From a virus, in the IMG/VR virus record IMGVR_UViG_3300037189_016017, positions 1-33,895 of that record: a DNA stretch of 33,895 bases. One strand, written 5' to 3'. Numbering within the stretch: position 1 is the stretch's first letter; each line of letters begins with the position of its first letter. The translations under genes were made by a program, and so were the position numbers. Under the pieces are notes generated by a model that saw only the letters and a list, made by a program, of their open reading frames with translations, made no database searches and was not told where the DNA came from. Positions 1-7,219 of this stretch are shown piece after piece.

Positions 1-323
1 CCGGAAAAGTCAATTTGGTTAAATAAGAACATTACATACCCATCGCAGTAAACCTTTATCCTCCCGTTGTAGATTTTAAAAGTGTAGTTCTGAGAAGAAG
101 TTTCAATCACCTTGCCCGCTTCCTTTGGATGTACGTAGGTAGGAAGATTCGTGGAGCTAATGTTTGGTAAGGGGGCTTTGGATTCGTTTAAAGCTATTTC
201 TTCCTGTGTCATTGCTACCAAAAGGTCTTGATTTGTTATTAGCATCTCAATTAACACATCTCTGTCTGTATCCTTATAAAGAGCAACCCGTTCTTCGTAG
301 GTTAAATTAACTTTTTGATTCAT
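1..323 (-). CDS. Hypothetical protein, 3' end outside window
   Basis: No family is recognised. Reading leftward from the ATG at 323, the frame stays open for 107 codons to the window edge, so the C-terminus is missing. The N-terminus (MNQKVNLTYEERVALYKDT) is hydrophilic and probably helical; aromatic residues become common after about residue 80. The start is supported by a GC-box junction element (332-371) whose GGCGG lies 18 bases upstream, the spacing seen at several other genes here. The gene follows terminase on the same strand with a 52-base gap, so the two are probably co-transcribed. By position it could be a structural or packaging gene, but nothing in the sequence shows that. Confidence 0.7.
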   Translation of the reverse strand, partial: MNQKVNLTYEERVALYKDTDRDVLIEMLITNQDLLVAMTQEEIALNESKAPLPNISSTNLPTYVHPKEAGKVIETSSQNYTFKIYNGRIKVYCDGYVMFLFNQIDFS

Positions 324-331
324 GTTTTTTG

Positions 332-371
332 TTTTACGATACCGCCCCGAAAATGTTTCAAACTGGGGCAA
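332..371 (-). repeat. GC-box junction element between terminase and next gene
   Basis: On the minus strand GCCCC, a spacer containing GTTTGAAAC, then GGGGCGGTATCGTAAAAC lead to the ATG at 323. The GCCCC and GGGGC arms can pair. The spacer resembles that of the copies at 4081 and 22652. Confidence 0.6.
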
Positions 372-375
372 AACC

Positions 376-2724
376 TCACTTTGAATATTTTGGCTGGCGG
401 TATCCCCTTAACGCATTCTCTATCTTTGCTTCCCTTGCTGACTTAACAACTACTGTAAGCCTTCCATCGTCTCCTCTAATTATATTTCTGCTTGGCTTAG
501 ATTCTCGTAACCAGTCCTTCTCTGTTTTTACATCTACGTTCTTAGGCACTAAATGGTTCTTCGATTCTGCTGCTAAGTACCCGTATACAGCTCCATCTAA
601 CCGATCATCTTTGTAATACGCCTTATCTTTTGGCCCCCAAACATATCCCGTTTTAGAAGGATTGAGCTTCTTAGTAAACGAAGATATCTCACTCCAAAAC
701 TCTGGACTGTCTATTTTCTCACCGTATACAGTAACCAACTCAATAAGTTTCCCTACTATCCTTGGAGCATTGTGCGCCTTCTTACTAATACCATCTTGAG
801 AAGCCTGTTCCCCTGACTGGAACATATCCGGTAACTCAGCATTGGAAATAACGTACCGTTCCAGTCCCATTATCTCTAACCAGTTGGTGTACTCAGCACC
901 CGTATTGGTTTCTATTAACTCAAAAGGGAACTCCCCTCTTTTGTTCATAAAATAAAAAGATAAGCATATAGCCTGGATATAACATTCGTGGTAGTCCGGA
1001 ACCCTGAAATTAACTTCAGCCGAAATAGTGTGGTTTACTGCATCAAATATTGTGGAATCGAAATTGGACGTTCCCGTGCCATGATTAATACAATCTGTTC
1101 CTTTGTAATACCTGTTTATCCAGGCAGGATCAGGTTCGTGAAAAATTGTGGTAGTAACCAAAGGGTCTACCCTGTCTGTTTGTATGAATTCCGCCCCCAC
1201 AATTATTCCTTTGTCCCGTAAGAATATCGGGGCATTCGGGCTGCTGGAATATTTAGGAATGAAATACCCGTACTTCTTAGGGGCTTCCAACGCCCGCTTA
1301 ACGTGAACGTCAATCTGCTTTCTGGGAATAAGCGTGCTGTCCGAAGATAAGAAAACGTCTGCTATCCTCCGGGGATAGTGTTGCTTGAACTGAACTTCAG
1401 GATCCTCATCCAGAACCAGCCCCTCTTTCGTTCCGGCCATATACGACCGATACTCCGATTCCAAGAACTCTTCCGTTATCCCAGGTTTGGCAAAGCACTG
1501 AATGAACATAGGGATAATGCCAGAATCGAACGTTCTTTCCTGCCATTCCCGGATCAAGCCCATATAGATAATCTCTAAGTCTTTTCCCTCCCGATTAATA
1601 TTACCGCCGGTTCCCCATCCCACAACCTGCCTTACCTGTCGCAAGGTTCCGTTGATATTCTTAAATAAAGTAGGTCTGCCCTCCTTCATCATAACCCCAA
1701 GTTTCTGGGTCATACCAATTTCATCCAAAAGAACCACGCTTGGTGTACCTCCATTGATAGAGTACTTGCTGGGGCTATCTACCAGAATAGAAGAGTTGTT
1801 CCCTTTGATAGTTCCCTTTTCCTCTTTGTAGCCCACACGTAGCGACATCTTGGTATCAGAGAATACCGAAGGCCGCATATAGTCGGACCAGTTGGAGTAC
1901 GAATAATAAATCTTATCCGTATAAATCTCCATTGACTTCTCTAAATCACAGGCTATATATTTGGCTTTATAGTTCTCATAAACCATTGTTTTGTTGGCTA
2001 CCCAGCCTCCTTCAGTAATGGTTAAACCTACCTGCCTACCCTTGGTAGCAAAAATACTGTACCCGCAGTCCTGAAGGAATAATACCAACTGTTGCAAAGG
2101 CCACGCCGTATACTTCTCCTTACCTAATCCATTGGTAGCCCCCGATTCCTGAAACCATAAGTGCTTATTTAAAGCGTACAACGAATTGCACTTGCACCGC
2201 TTGGCTTCCGTTCTCAGTAACTCGTTAGCTTGCTCGTAAGATAAATCTGAGGACCATACTAATGGATCATCGTTTAGCCAGTAGTATGCCTGAGTAATGT
2301 AGTTGGATAAATAGTGGGGTATGTAAATATCTCGGAAGTCCCCGAAAAGCATGGTGTCAATGAACTGGATTATTTCCGGGTCCATATATCCCTTTATACC
2401 TACTCCTTGAGGCATCCAGAAGGACTGGCTTATCTTAGAGGCTAACTGAGATTTGGTTACGGTGGCTTTGGCGGTGTAGTCGCCTATCTGTAAGGTCTTG
2501 CTTACTGTGGATACGAAGGGGTCAACGGTAATTTGAGGTTGGGATACCGCCGGCAAATTCGTTGAAAGGCGGGTTTCTGGCATAGCCCCAACTACCTCGT
2601 AGTTGACATCATACCCTCCCTGCTTCAGTTGGATTAATACCGCAGTATCTAATAATGCCCCACTCTTGTACAGAGTAAAGTACATCTCCAACTCCCGCTT
2701 CGATATGTTTTGCTTGTGGCTCAA
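376..2724 (-). CDS. Phage terminase, large subunit (packaging ATPase-nuclease)
   Basis: This is probably the DNA-packaging motor: an ATPase that pumps DNA into the prohead, fused to a nuclease that cuts concatemers. The 782-residue length is long for the family. A Walker-A-like stretch TKGRQVGLT lies near residue 228. It lacks the usual GK(S/T), but the lysine at its front resembles the variant in lambda gpA. A Walker B, SVVLLDE, follows near residue 330. The C-terminal half looks like an RNase-H-type nuclease, with acidic residues in YKGTD (near 540) and in DDRLDGA (near 708). The start overlaps the stop of the upstream gene as ATGA, indicating translational coupling. No small subunit is recognised next to it. 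The terminase call is firm; the exact catalytic residues are inference. Confidence 0.88.
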   Translation of the reverse strand: MSHKQNISKRELEMYFTLYKSGALLDTAVLIQLKQGGYDVNYEVVGAMPETRLSTNLPAVSQPQITVDPFVSTVSKTLQIGDYTAKATVTKSQLASKISQSFWMPQGVGIKGYMDPEIIQFIDTMLFGDFRDIYIPHYLSNYITQAYYWLNDDPLVWSSDLSYEQANELLRTEAKRCKCNSLYALNKHLWFQESGATNGLGKEKYTAWPLQQLVLFLQDCGYSIFATKGRQVGLTITEGGWVANKTMVYENYKAKYIACDLEKSMEIYTDKIYYSYSNWSDYMRPSVFSDTKMSLRVGYKEEKGTIKGNNSSILVDSPSKYSINGGTPSVVLLDEIGMTQKLGVMMKEGRPTLFKNINGTLRQVRQVVGWGTGGNINREGKDLEIIYMGLIREWQERTFDSGIIPMFIQCFAKPGITEEFLESEYRSYMAGTKEGLVLDEDPEVQFKQHYPRRIADVFLSSDSTLIPRKQIDVHVKRALEAPKKYGYFIPKYSSSPNAPIFLRDKGIIVGAEFIQTDRVDPLVTTTIFHEPDPAWINRYYKGTDCINHGTGTSNFDSTIFDAVNHTISAEVNFRVPDYHECYIQAICLSFYFMNKRGEFPFELIETNTGAEYTNWLEIMGLERYVISNAELPDMFQSGEQASQDGISKKAHNAPRIVGKLIELVTVYGEKIDSPEFWSEISSFTKKLNPSKTGYVWGPKDKAYYKDDRLDGAVYGYLAAESKNHLVPKNVDVKTEKDWLRESKPSRNIIRGDDGRLTVVVKSAREAKIENALRGYRQPKYSK

Positions 2725-3161
2725 ATCTTGCTATTCTTTAACGCTTCTACAATAGCTTTCCGGCTTCCATACTCAGGGTCAGCCAGAATATCTATCGCTT
2801 TCTTAATGCCCGCAGAAAAGCCTAATGCCACAAACCGGTTTTTCAATAAAAGGGCTGGCGGGTTCTTATACGGAACCTGAACGTGTAAGTGCATATTCTT
2901 AATCGCATCCGCTAACTCAGCATATTCTTGATCCGAAATAACCTCAGCACTCTTGAAGTTAACAAGCCTCTGGATATTCGTTTGGCTCATAAGCGTTACC
3001 CTTGAGATATTCTCCTGCTCTGGCAGGTATCGGGTAAACTGAACCCGTACATTACCATCCTTATCGGGGTTGGTAACAACCTCCGCTAACTCTAAAGTAG
3101 TTAGGACAACAAACTTATGCCCCAGTAAATATTTTGGTTTTTCCGTAGTTGTCTTCTGCAT
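2721..3161 (-). CDS. Hypothetical protein upstream of terminase
   Basis: No family is recognised. The 146-residue protein is soluble, with no signal peptide or membrane segment. It mixes predicted strands (residues 13-60) with a more helical C-terminal half rich in Lys and Ala. It overlaps terminase by the 4-base ATGA and the preceding gene by 47 bases, so it belongs to a coupled leftward operon. Being directly in front of the large terminase gene, it could be a packaging or head protein; that rests on position only. Confidence 0.7.
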   Translation of the reverse strand: MQKTTTEKPKYLLGHKFVVLTTLELAEVVTNPDKDGNVRVQFTRYLPEQENISRVTLMSQTNIQRLVNFKSAEVISDQEYAELADAIKNMHLHVQVPYKNPPALLLKNRFVALGFSAGIKKAIDILADPEYGSRKAIVEALKNSKI

Positions 3162-3564
3162 TATTGGAAAACATTTGAGTATAATTCAACGGGGCTAAGA
3201 AGCATCCGAACACCCACGCTGGCTGGCATTCCCTCAGCACAAAGAGCAATCCGTTAATTTTCTGGGCGGTTTCCGTACCATCAACAACAAGTTTCAAGGA
3301 TTCAAATCTAAGATCATTCATCTTAAATACCTCCCGCATCCAAGCGTCAAAGCAGGTAGGAGCATCGCCCTTTTTAATCTGCATGAACTTCAATATCTCT
3401 TCCCGAACCGCCTCAGCATCTGCTTCCGGTAGGTTTTTAGTAAACCCCATACGCTCTGCAAAATTAGGTAGGTAGTACAATGGAACAAGATAAGTATAGG
3501 GCAACGACTTTAGCTTACCCTTGAATAATCGGTAACGTCCGTCAACTTTAAGACTTTGTTGCAT
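3115..3564 (-). CDS. Hypothetical protein in terminase operon
   Basis: No family is recognised. The 149-residue protein is basic and aromatic at its N-terminus (residues 5-35), with an acidic helical stretch near residues 45-60 and no membrane segment. It overlaps its upstream neighbour by 55 bases and its downstream neighbour by 47 bases in different frames. The true start may lie later; a downstream methionine near residue 39 (MGFTKNLPEADAEAV) would remove the upstream overlap. Compact packing with terminase suggests a virion or packaging role, which is inference. Confidence 0.65.
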   Translation of the reverse strand: MQQSLKVDGRYRLFKGKLKSLPYTYLVPLYYLPNFAERMGFTKNLPEADAEAVREEILKFMQIKKGDAPTCFDAWMREVFKMNDLRFESLKLVVDGTETAQKINGLLFVLRECQPAWVFGCFLAPLNYTQMFSNNAEDNYGKTKIFTGA

Positions 3565-4073
3565 ACGTCAAAAGTAGGGCTTTCTGACGATATTTTAAAA
3601 TACAACTCCATCAGGGAATGACCAAAAGGGAGTAGTCCGAATCTGCCAGGATTTGCCATAAGGATAGAATATGTGTTCTTTATGATCCTGCCTACATTGT
3701 CTGTGTACGGGATCCCGTACCGCTGTAAGTCCTCTTCGTAATCCTCTTTGTCTAATACTTGGGCAAAGATTCGCTGTAAGCTACGGTAACTTAGAATTAA
3801 ATCAGAGTAGAAAAAGACTTTGCCCTTGGGTATTGAAGGGAAAAGTTTGGTTAAGAAGTAATGGAAGGTGTAGATTATCTGGTATTCTGTAACCGCCGGT
3901 ATTTTTGTTAAAACAGGGGTAGTCAACTTGTGGCACGGTAACTTCTCCAGAAACACATAGAACACAATAGGGTCGCTTCCCGTAACAAAAACAACCGTTC
4001 CCTTTGAAGGGTCAAACCGCTTCGCTGGGAAAAAACCCGTCGCCCTGTCAAACTTTAACGGCTTTAGTGCCAT
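3510..4073 (-). CDS. Hypothetical protein, first gene of leftward terminase operon
   Basis: No family is recognised. The 187-residue protein is rich in Phe, Tyr and Leu, with several hydrophobic strands but no clear membrane segment. The start is well supported: the ATG at 4073 lies 16 bases after the GC-box sequence GGAGGCGGTTGCGTATAAAC of the element at 4081-4143, and the upstream space is shared with the divergent gene at 4157. As first gene of the leftward operon, its expression is probably set by that element. Function unknown. Confidence 0.7.
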   Translation of the reverse strand: MALKPLKFDRATGFFPAKRFDPSKGTVVFVTGSDPIVFYVFLEKLPCHKLTTPVLTKIPAVTEYQIIYTFHYFLTKLFPSIPKGKVFFYSDLILSYRSLQRIFAQVLDKEDYEEDLQRYGIPYTDNVGRIIKNTYSILMANPGRFGLLPFGHSLMELYFKISSESPTFDVCNKVLKLTDVTDYSRVS

Positions 4074-4080
4074 ATTTGTT

Positions 4081-4143
4081 TATACGCAACCGCCTCCAAA
4101 AAGTTTCAAAACCCCTGATTTATTGATTTTAGGGGCGGGATTA
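4081..4143. repeat. GC-box junction element, copy shared with 22652-22716
   Basis: Bases 4089-4143 are identical over 55 bases to 22662-22716, and TATACG just before them is also shared. The unit contains CCGCCTCC, AAGTTTCAAAACCCC, and TTTTAGGGGCGGG. Here it lies between divergent genes, so it could serve both directions. CCGCC and GGCGG arms can pair across the unit. Confidence 0.85.
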
Positions 4144-4152
4144 ATACCTTTG
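4123..4152 (+). promoter_or_regulatory. Candidate Bacteroidetes-type promoter
   Basis: TTG at 4123-4125, a 19-base spacer and TACCTTTG at 4145-4152 match the known Bacteroidetes pattern TTG/TTTG then TAnnTTTG. Transcription would begin at or next to the ATG at 4157, so the mRNA could be leaderless. Confidence 0.5.
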
Positions 4153-4156
4153 CCTT

Positions 4157-4780
4157 ATGTCCAACGAATTATTTCCTGTCCCTGCTGACCATACCCGTAA
4201 GCTCCGTGAGCTGTACCCAGCCCTACAAGAAGTTCCTGAGTTCACCGATTCCAAACTTATTGATGAAGAACTCCGCTTTGTGATCCTGTACGGTTCTCCT
4301 ACTTCTCCCATAAAAGGAGAAGATTCTGTACGTATAGCCAAGTGTATTGAAAGAGCCTTTAAGCAAGGTTCTCTTTCTGCTCAGGAGAAAGCACTGTACG
4401 CTCAGGGTAAGTTTCCCGACAACGTGCGCTCTGCGATTCTACGTATGCGCAAGTTCAATCCCAGCACTCGTAATAAAGCGAAGGAAGCAACTGAGAATGT
4501 GTTTAACCAGTTTGTCCAAATCCTCAATACCGATACCAACAATACTAAGATAACGGAAATGGATAGCGAAGGGAACTCAATAGAAAGCACCAGAGGCATG
4601 ACACTGGATGAGTTGAAGAAGTGGTCAGAGATGGCAATTAAGATTACCTCCGAGCTTCCTACCCTTATTGAAACAATGGAAAAAGGTTTTGGTATGCACC
4701 AGAAAATTAAATCCCAAGAGGGAGGCAATCAGAAGAACATTGATAAAATCTTGTCAGAGAAAATTACCCTGGATGAATAG
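4157..4780 (+). CDS. Hypothetical helical protein, first gene of rightward block
   Basis: No family is recognised. The 207-residue protein is soluble and mostly helical by composition, with many Lys and Glu. The middle (residues 65-100) reads like a repeated helical DNA- or protein-binding region. The C-terminal third (residues 145-207) is amphipathic and may form a coiled coil. It is transcribed divergently from the terminase operon. A terminase small subunit can have this size and helical character and lie near terminase, but no signature is visible, so that is only a suggestion. The ATG lies four bases after a promoter-like TACCTTTG. Confidence 0.75.
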   Translation: MSNELFPVPADHTRKLRELYPALQEVPEFTDSKLIDEELRFVILYGSPTSPIKGEDSVRIAKCIERAFKQGSLSAQEKALYAQGKFPDNVRSAILRMRKFNPSTRNKAKEATENVFNQFVQILNTDTNNTKITEMDSEGNSIESTRGMTLDELKKWSEMAIKITSELPTLIETMEKGFGMHQKIKSQEGGNQKNIDKILSEKITLDE

Positions 4781-4948
4781 CTTCAGGGGAAGCAAAAAAA
4801 AATCGGGCAAATTTGAATTGGACGGAATTTGGGCAAAAGATTTTAGAATTTTATTTTCTTTTTTTTTATTTTTCTTTTCTATAATTCTATATCTTCAGGA
4901 TAACATCCCTATTAGCATGGAACATTTTGAGCATAGATTCTTCTAAGG
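4781..4948. other. Non-coding AT-rich stretch
   Basis: A long run of T with few other bases (4850-4880) is followed by unremarkable sequence. The only open frame here is a short one rich in Phe, caused by the T run. I see no gene. Confidence 0.5.
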
Positions 4949-4996
4949 AGGACAAAACAATCCCTTCCCCGATTAAGGGGGGATTTGTCTTGTCCT
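4949..4996 (+). ncRNA. Long imperfect hairpin at head of non-coding region
   Basis: AGGACAAAACAA (4949-4960) pairs with TTGTCTTGTCCT (4985-4996) with one mismatch. Inside, CCCC and GGGG pair around GATTAA. This is the strongest fold in the gap between 4780 and 5500 and may begin a structured RNA. Confidence 0.5.
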
Positions 4997-5243
4997 GAGA
5001 GGTGTAACATTCGTCACATGAGTTCCCCGTCGTCAGACCCCAAACCCTGTTAGACCATGTTTAGGTGCGGTGATTCTCTGTTTTAAAGAGTCTTCGCCTA
5101 TAACCGCCCAGTGTGTTTCCACACTTACAATTCAGTCCCAGTCTGCTTGCTCCTGATTACTGGGTTAGTTTCGCTCAATGCTCAGTTAGGAAAGTACGCC
5201 CCACATTGTGCTATCTGATTTGTCTTTAACGAGATAAAAAAGA
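4997..5243 (+). ncRNA. Possible structured non-coding RNA region
   Basis: No open frame is convincing. Small paired elements occur: CTCT/AGAG near 5075-5092, AGTGTG-TTTC-CACACT near 5110-5126, and CCCAGT/ACTGGG near 5136-5163. The base composition is more balanced than in the T-rich flanks. This could be a phage non-coding RNA or an untranslated leader. Confidence 0.3.
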
Positions 5244-5275
5244 AAAGCCTCGATTGAGTTAACAATCAAGGCTTT
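5244..5275 (-). terminator. Terminator-like hairpin, best as minus-strand terminator
   Basis: AAAGCCTCGATTG (5244-5256) pairs with CAATCAAGGCTTT (5263-5275) around AGTTAA, 13 pairs with one weak position. On the minus strand it is followed by TTTTCTTTTTTATC; on the plus strand there is no T tract. It would therefore end a leftward transcript. Confidence 0.55.
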
Positions 5276-5292
5276 AAACATAGTTTAAGACC

Positions 5293-5351
5293 GGGAAGAA
5301 GGTGAAAACAAAACTATATGCTCTTACACGTTTTTTTTAAACCTTCTTCCC
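5293..5351. ncRNA. Long-range inverted repeat, possible minus-strand small RNA body
   Basis: GGGAAGAAGGT (5293-5303) and ACCTTCTTCCC (5341-5351) are perfect 11-base complements around a 37-base loop. Just to the left is a minus-strand terminator-like hairpin. Together they suggest a short leftward RNA of about 150 bases. A fragment at 5356-5373, GGCGTTAGCTCAACGGCA, resembles a tRNA D-arm but no full tRNA follows. Confidence 0.35.
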
Positions 5352-5499
5352 AAAAGGCGTTAGCTCAACGGCACAAAGTAAAACAACCCGTTTTTAAAAA
5401 GCAAGAAGTTTTTTATTTTTTTTTCTGAACCGCTCTCTATTTTATTTTTTTGCGGGTTTTTGTAACCTTTTCTCTGGGAATGCGTATAGTATAATAGGT

Positions 5500-5670
5500 A
5501 TGAACAAGAAGCTATTAAAAAGAATTGAGCAACTTTTTACAGAAAGGTTGAAAGCAAAAACCGGATGGGGGAGAAACGAAGTCCTGCAAGCCTACAAAGA
5601 TTGCTTCAATGAGGCTATCAGTGAGATTCTACTTCCTTTGCTGGATGAGAAAACAAGCCCAAATGATTAA
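5500..5670 (+). CDS. Small hypothetical protein, 56 residues
   Basis: No family is recognised. The frame begins at ATG 5500, codes for 56 residues and ends with TAA at 5668. The sequence is amphipathic and helical: a basic N-terminal half beginning MNKKLLKRIEQLFTERLK and a leucine-rich segment EAISEILLPLLDE before the end. It reads like a real small protein and shares its strand with the nuclease gene, whose ATG follows after 21 bases. A TATAGTATAAT stretch lies just upstream but is too close to the start to be an ordinary promoter with leader. Confidence 0.6.
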   Translation: MNKKLLKRIEQLFTERLKAKTGWGRNEVLQAYKDCFNEAISEILLPLLDEKTSPND

Positions 5671-5690
5671 TTTTAGGGGCGGAATCCATC
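5662..5690 (+). repeat. Half GC-box element before nuclease gene
   Basis: AATGATTAATTTTAGGGGCGG precedes the ATG at 5692 by nine bases. Near-identical strings occur at 4119, 11972 and 31530. Part of it codes for the end of the upstream small protein (SPND, stop). Confidence 0.6.
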
Positions 5691-5691
5691 C

Positions 5692-6207
5692 ATGACAGCA
5701 TCACGTAACGCTTGGACTAAGAAACTAACAGGCAAAGCCCTTTCTACAAAAAGCAAATACGGGAACGTCCGTGTTGGCTCCCATGATTCTAAATTAGAGA
5801 TTTACTTTAAATCCCTTCTGGTAAATGCTGGGATTCCTTTCTTGGAGAAACAAAGTGTTGAACTCCAGCCCCCGTTTACCTATATGGGAGAAAAGGTTCA
5901 ATCAATAAAAATAGAGCCGGATTTCTTTATCTATGCAGAACCAGGAGATGTTCTACTGGATTGTTTTGCTATCGTGGATACCAAACACATAACAGGTAAG
6001 GTAAAGAATAAAGATGGTTCAGTAAAAGAAATTAAAGGCACTGCCGAGTGGAGGATGAAAATAAAAATGCTGAAACATAGGCTCGCACAAGATGAGGAAT
6101 CTATCCTCTTTTATTTCCCTACCAATAAAAAAGAATGCCAGATAGTACTCCTAAAGCTAATTGAAGAAAGACAGAAGGCTTTGGAGAACCGCCCGACAAA
6201 ACAATAA
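5692..6207 (+). CDS. PD-(D/E)XK nuclease, DUF1064-like
   Basis: Probable metal-dependent DNA nuclease of the PD-(D/E)XK superfamily. The pattern is visible in order: E36 in SKLEIYF, then EPDFFIY with D77, then IVDTKH with D96 and K98, then a helix with RMKIKMLKHRL near residues 120-132. Length (171 residues) and layout resemble the small phage family DUF1064, found near replication genes and thought to act in recombination or Holliday-junction processing. The last residues, ENRPTKQ, are encoded by a GC-box junction element rather than by typical gene sequence. No own promoter is evident. Confidence 0.65.
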   Translation: MTASRNAWTKKLTGKALSTKSKYGNVRVGSHDSKLEIYFKSLLVNAGIPFLEKQSVELQPPFTYMGEKVQSIKIEPDFFIYAEPGDVLLDCFAIVDTKHITGKVKNKDGSVKEIKGTAEWRMKIKMLKHRLAQDEESILFYFPTNKKECQIVLLKLIEERQKALENRPTKQ

Positions 6208-6217
6208 ATCAGGGGTT
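6187..6217 (+). repeat. GC-box junction element
   Basis: AACCGCCCGACAAAACAATA and the following AATCAGGGGTT form a unit with pairing ends (AACC.CC / GGGGTT). It encodes the end and stop of the nuclease gene. A near-identical copy lies at 7159. Confidence 0.7.
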
Positions 6218-6239
6218 ACAAAGACAAAGATATTTTAAC

Positions 6240-7160
6240 ATGGAAGAAGCAAAAACAAATACCCCTACCATTAACATAGCCCTTGTTTCCGGAGGGAAAG
6301 ACAGTCAAGCTGTTGCTATTTGGGCTAAAAAAACCCTCGAAAACGTTATTTATTTAAACTGCGATACGGAATGGGAGGATGAGGTTACTTATGAGTTTTT
6401 AAACGAATTTGAAAACAAGCTGGGCGAAAAGATAATAAGATTAACAAGTATGGGATTTGAAAATCTGACAAGAAAGAAAGGCAGGTTCGCCTCTACAAAA
6501 GCAAAGTTTTGTACTGAAGAGTTAAAAATAAAGCCCACAATAGATTTTATATTGAGTTTAGAAGGCAATGTTAATATATATCAAGGCATTCGATGGGAAG
6601 AAAGCACGAACAGAGCATCCATGAATAAGTCAGAGGATTATTTTAAATATTACTTTGAGTCTTATGGATTTGACAAAAAAGGTAAACCTAAACGATATTC
6701 TTATCGAAAAAAAGATATAGTCTTGTGGCTAAAAAAATATTTTTGTTTTGCAGTGAGGCCAATTATTAGCTGGTCTACAAAGGAGGTTTTTGAATACATT
6801 ATTGATAATGGATATATGCCAAACAAGCTTTATCAATATGGATTTACACGGGTTGGATGTTTCCCTTGTATTATGTGTTCGCTGGATGAAGTTGCTAAGA
6901 TTGCGGAATACAGACCTGAGAAAGTAGAGTATATTAAAAAACTTGAAATAGAATTAGGGACAACTTTTTTCCCACCAAATTATATTCCAGTCAGGTTTTG
7001 TAGTAGAAAAATCAGAAAGATTGATAAAGAAACTAAGCAACCAGTAATAGTGGGCATCCCTTCAATTGCGGATGTGATTAATTATGTTCAATCTAAAGGG
7101 TATGGCTCTGGGTTATTTGTTGGGTCGCACTGCCAAAACCCTATGTTGCCTTGCGAGTAA
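6240..7160 (+). CDS. PAPS reductase / PP-loop family protein
   Basis: Belongs to the adenine nucleotide alpha hydrolase (PP-loop) superfamily, nearest to PAPS-reductase-like phage proteins. The PP-loop SGGKDS is at residues 17-22, followed by YLNCDTEWEDE (about 38-48) and FCTEELKI (about 90). A cysteine pair in GCFPCIMC lies near residue 210. Family members activate a substrate with ATP for sulfur transfer or reduction. In phages the true substrate is usually unknown; sulfur modification of DNA or tRNA are possibilities, but no dnd partner genes are present. The base composition is noticeably more AT-rich than its neighbours, which may indicate separate acquisition. Confidence 0.75.
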   Translation: MEEAKTNTPTINIALVSGGKDSQAVAIWAKKTLENVIYLNCDTEWEDEVTYEFLNEFENKLGEKIIRLTSMGFENLTRKKGRFASTKAKFCTEELKIKPTIDFILSLEGNVNIYQGIRWEESTNRASMNKSEDYFKYYFESYGFDKKGKPKRYSYRKKDIVLWLKKYFCFAVRPIISWSTKEVFEYIIDNGYMPNKLYQYGFTRVGCFPCIMCSLDEVAKIAEYRPEKVEYIKKLEIELGTTFFPPNYIPVRFCSRKIRKIDKETKQPVIVGIPSIADVINYVQSKGYGSGLFVGSHCQNPMLPCE

Positions 7161-7200
7161 CCGCCCAGCAAAACAATAAATCAGGGGTTACGTATAACCC
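7159..7200 (+). repeat. GC-box junction element
   Basis: AACCGCCCAGCAAAACAATA and AATCAGGGGTT repeat the unit at 6187 with two changes. It is extended by a small hairpin, GGGTTA-CGTA-TAACCC. It starts on the stop codon of the PP-loop gene. Confidence 0.7.
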
Positions 7201-7219
7201 AGAGAACAAATAATAGGAA

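Noticed and set aside
4668-4946. Open frame of 92 codons with a Phe-rich segment
   Set aside because: It begins inside the 4157 gene in another frame, and its hydrophobic part reflects a T-rich non-coding stretch.
5356-5420. tRNA D-arm-like GGCGTTAGCTCAACGGCA
   Set aside because: No anticodon arm or T-arm follows on this strand, so a tRNA gene is not supported.
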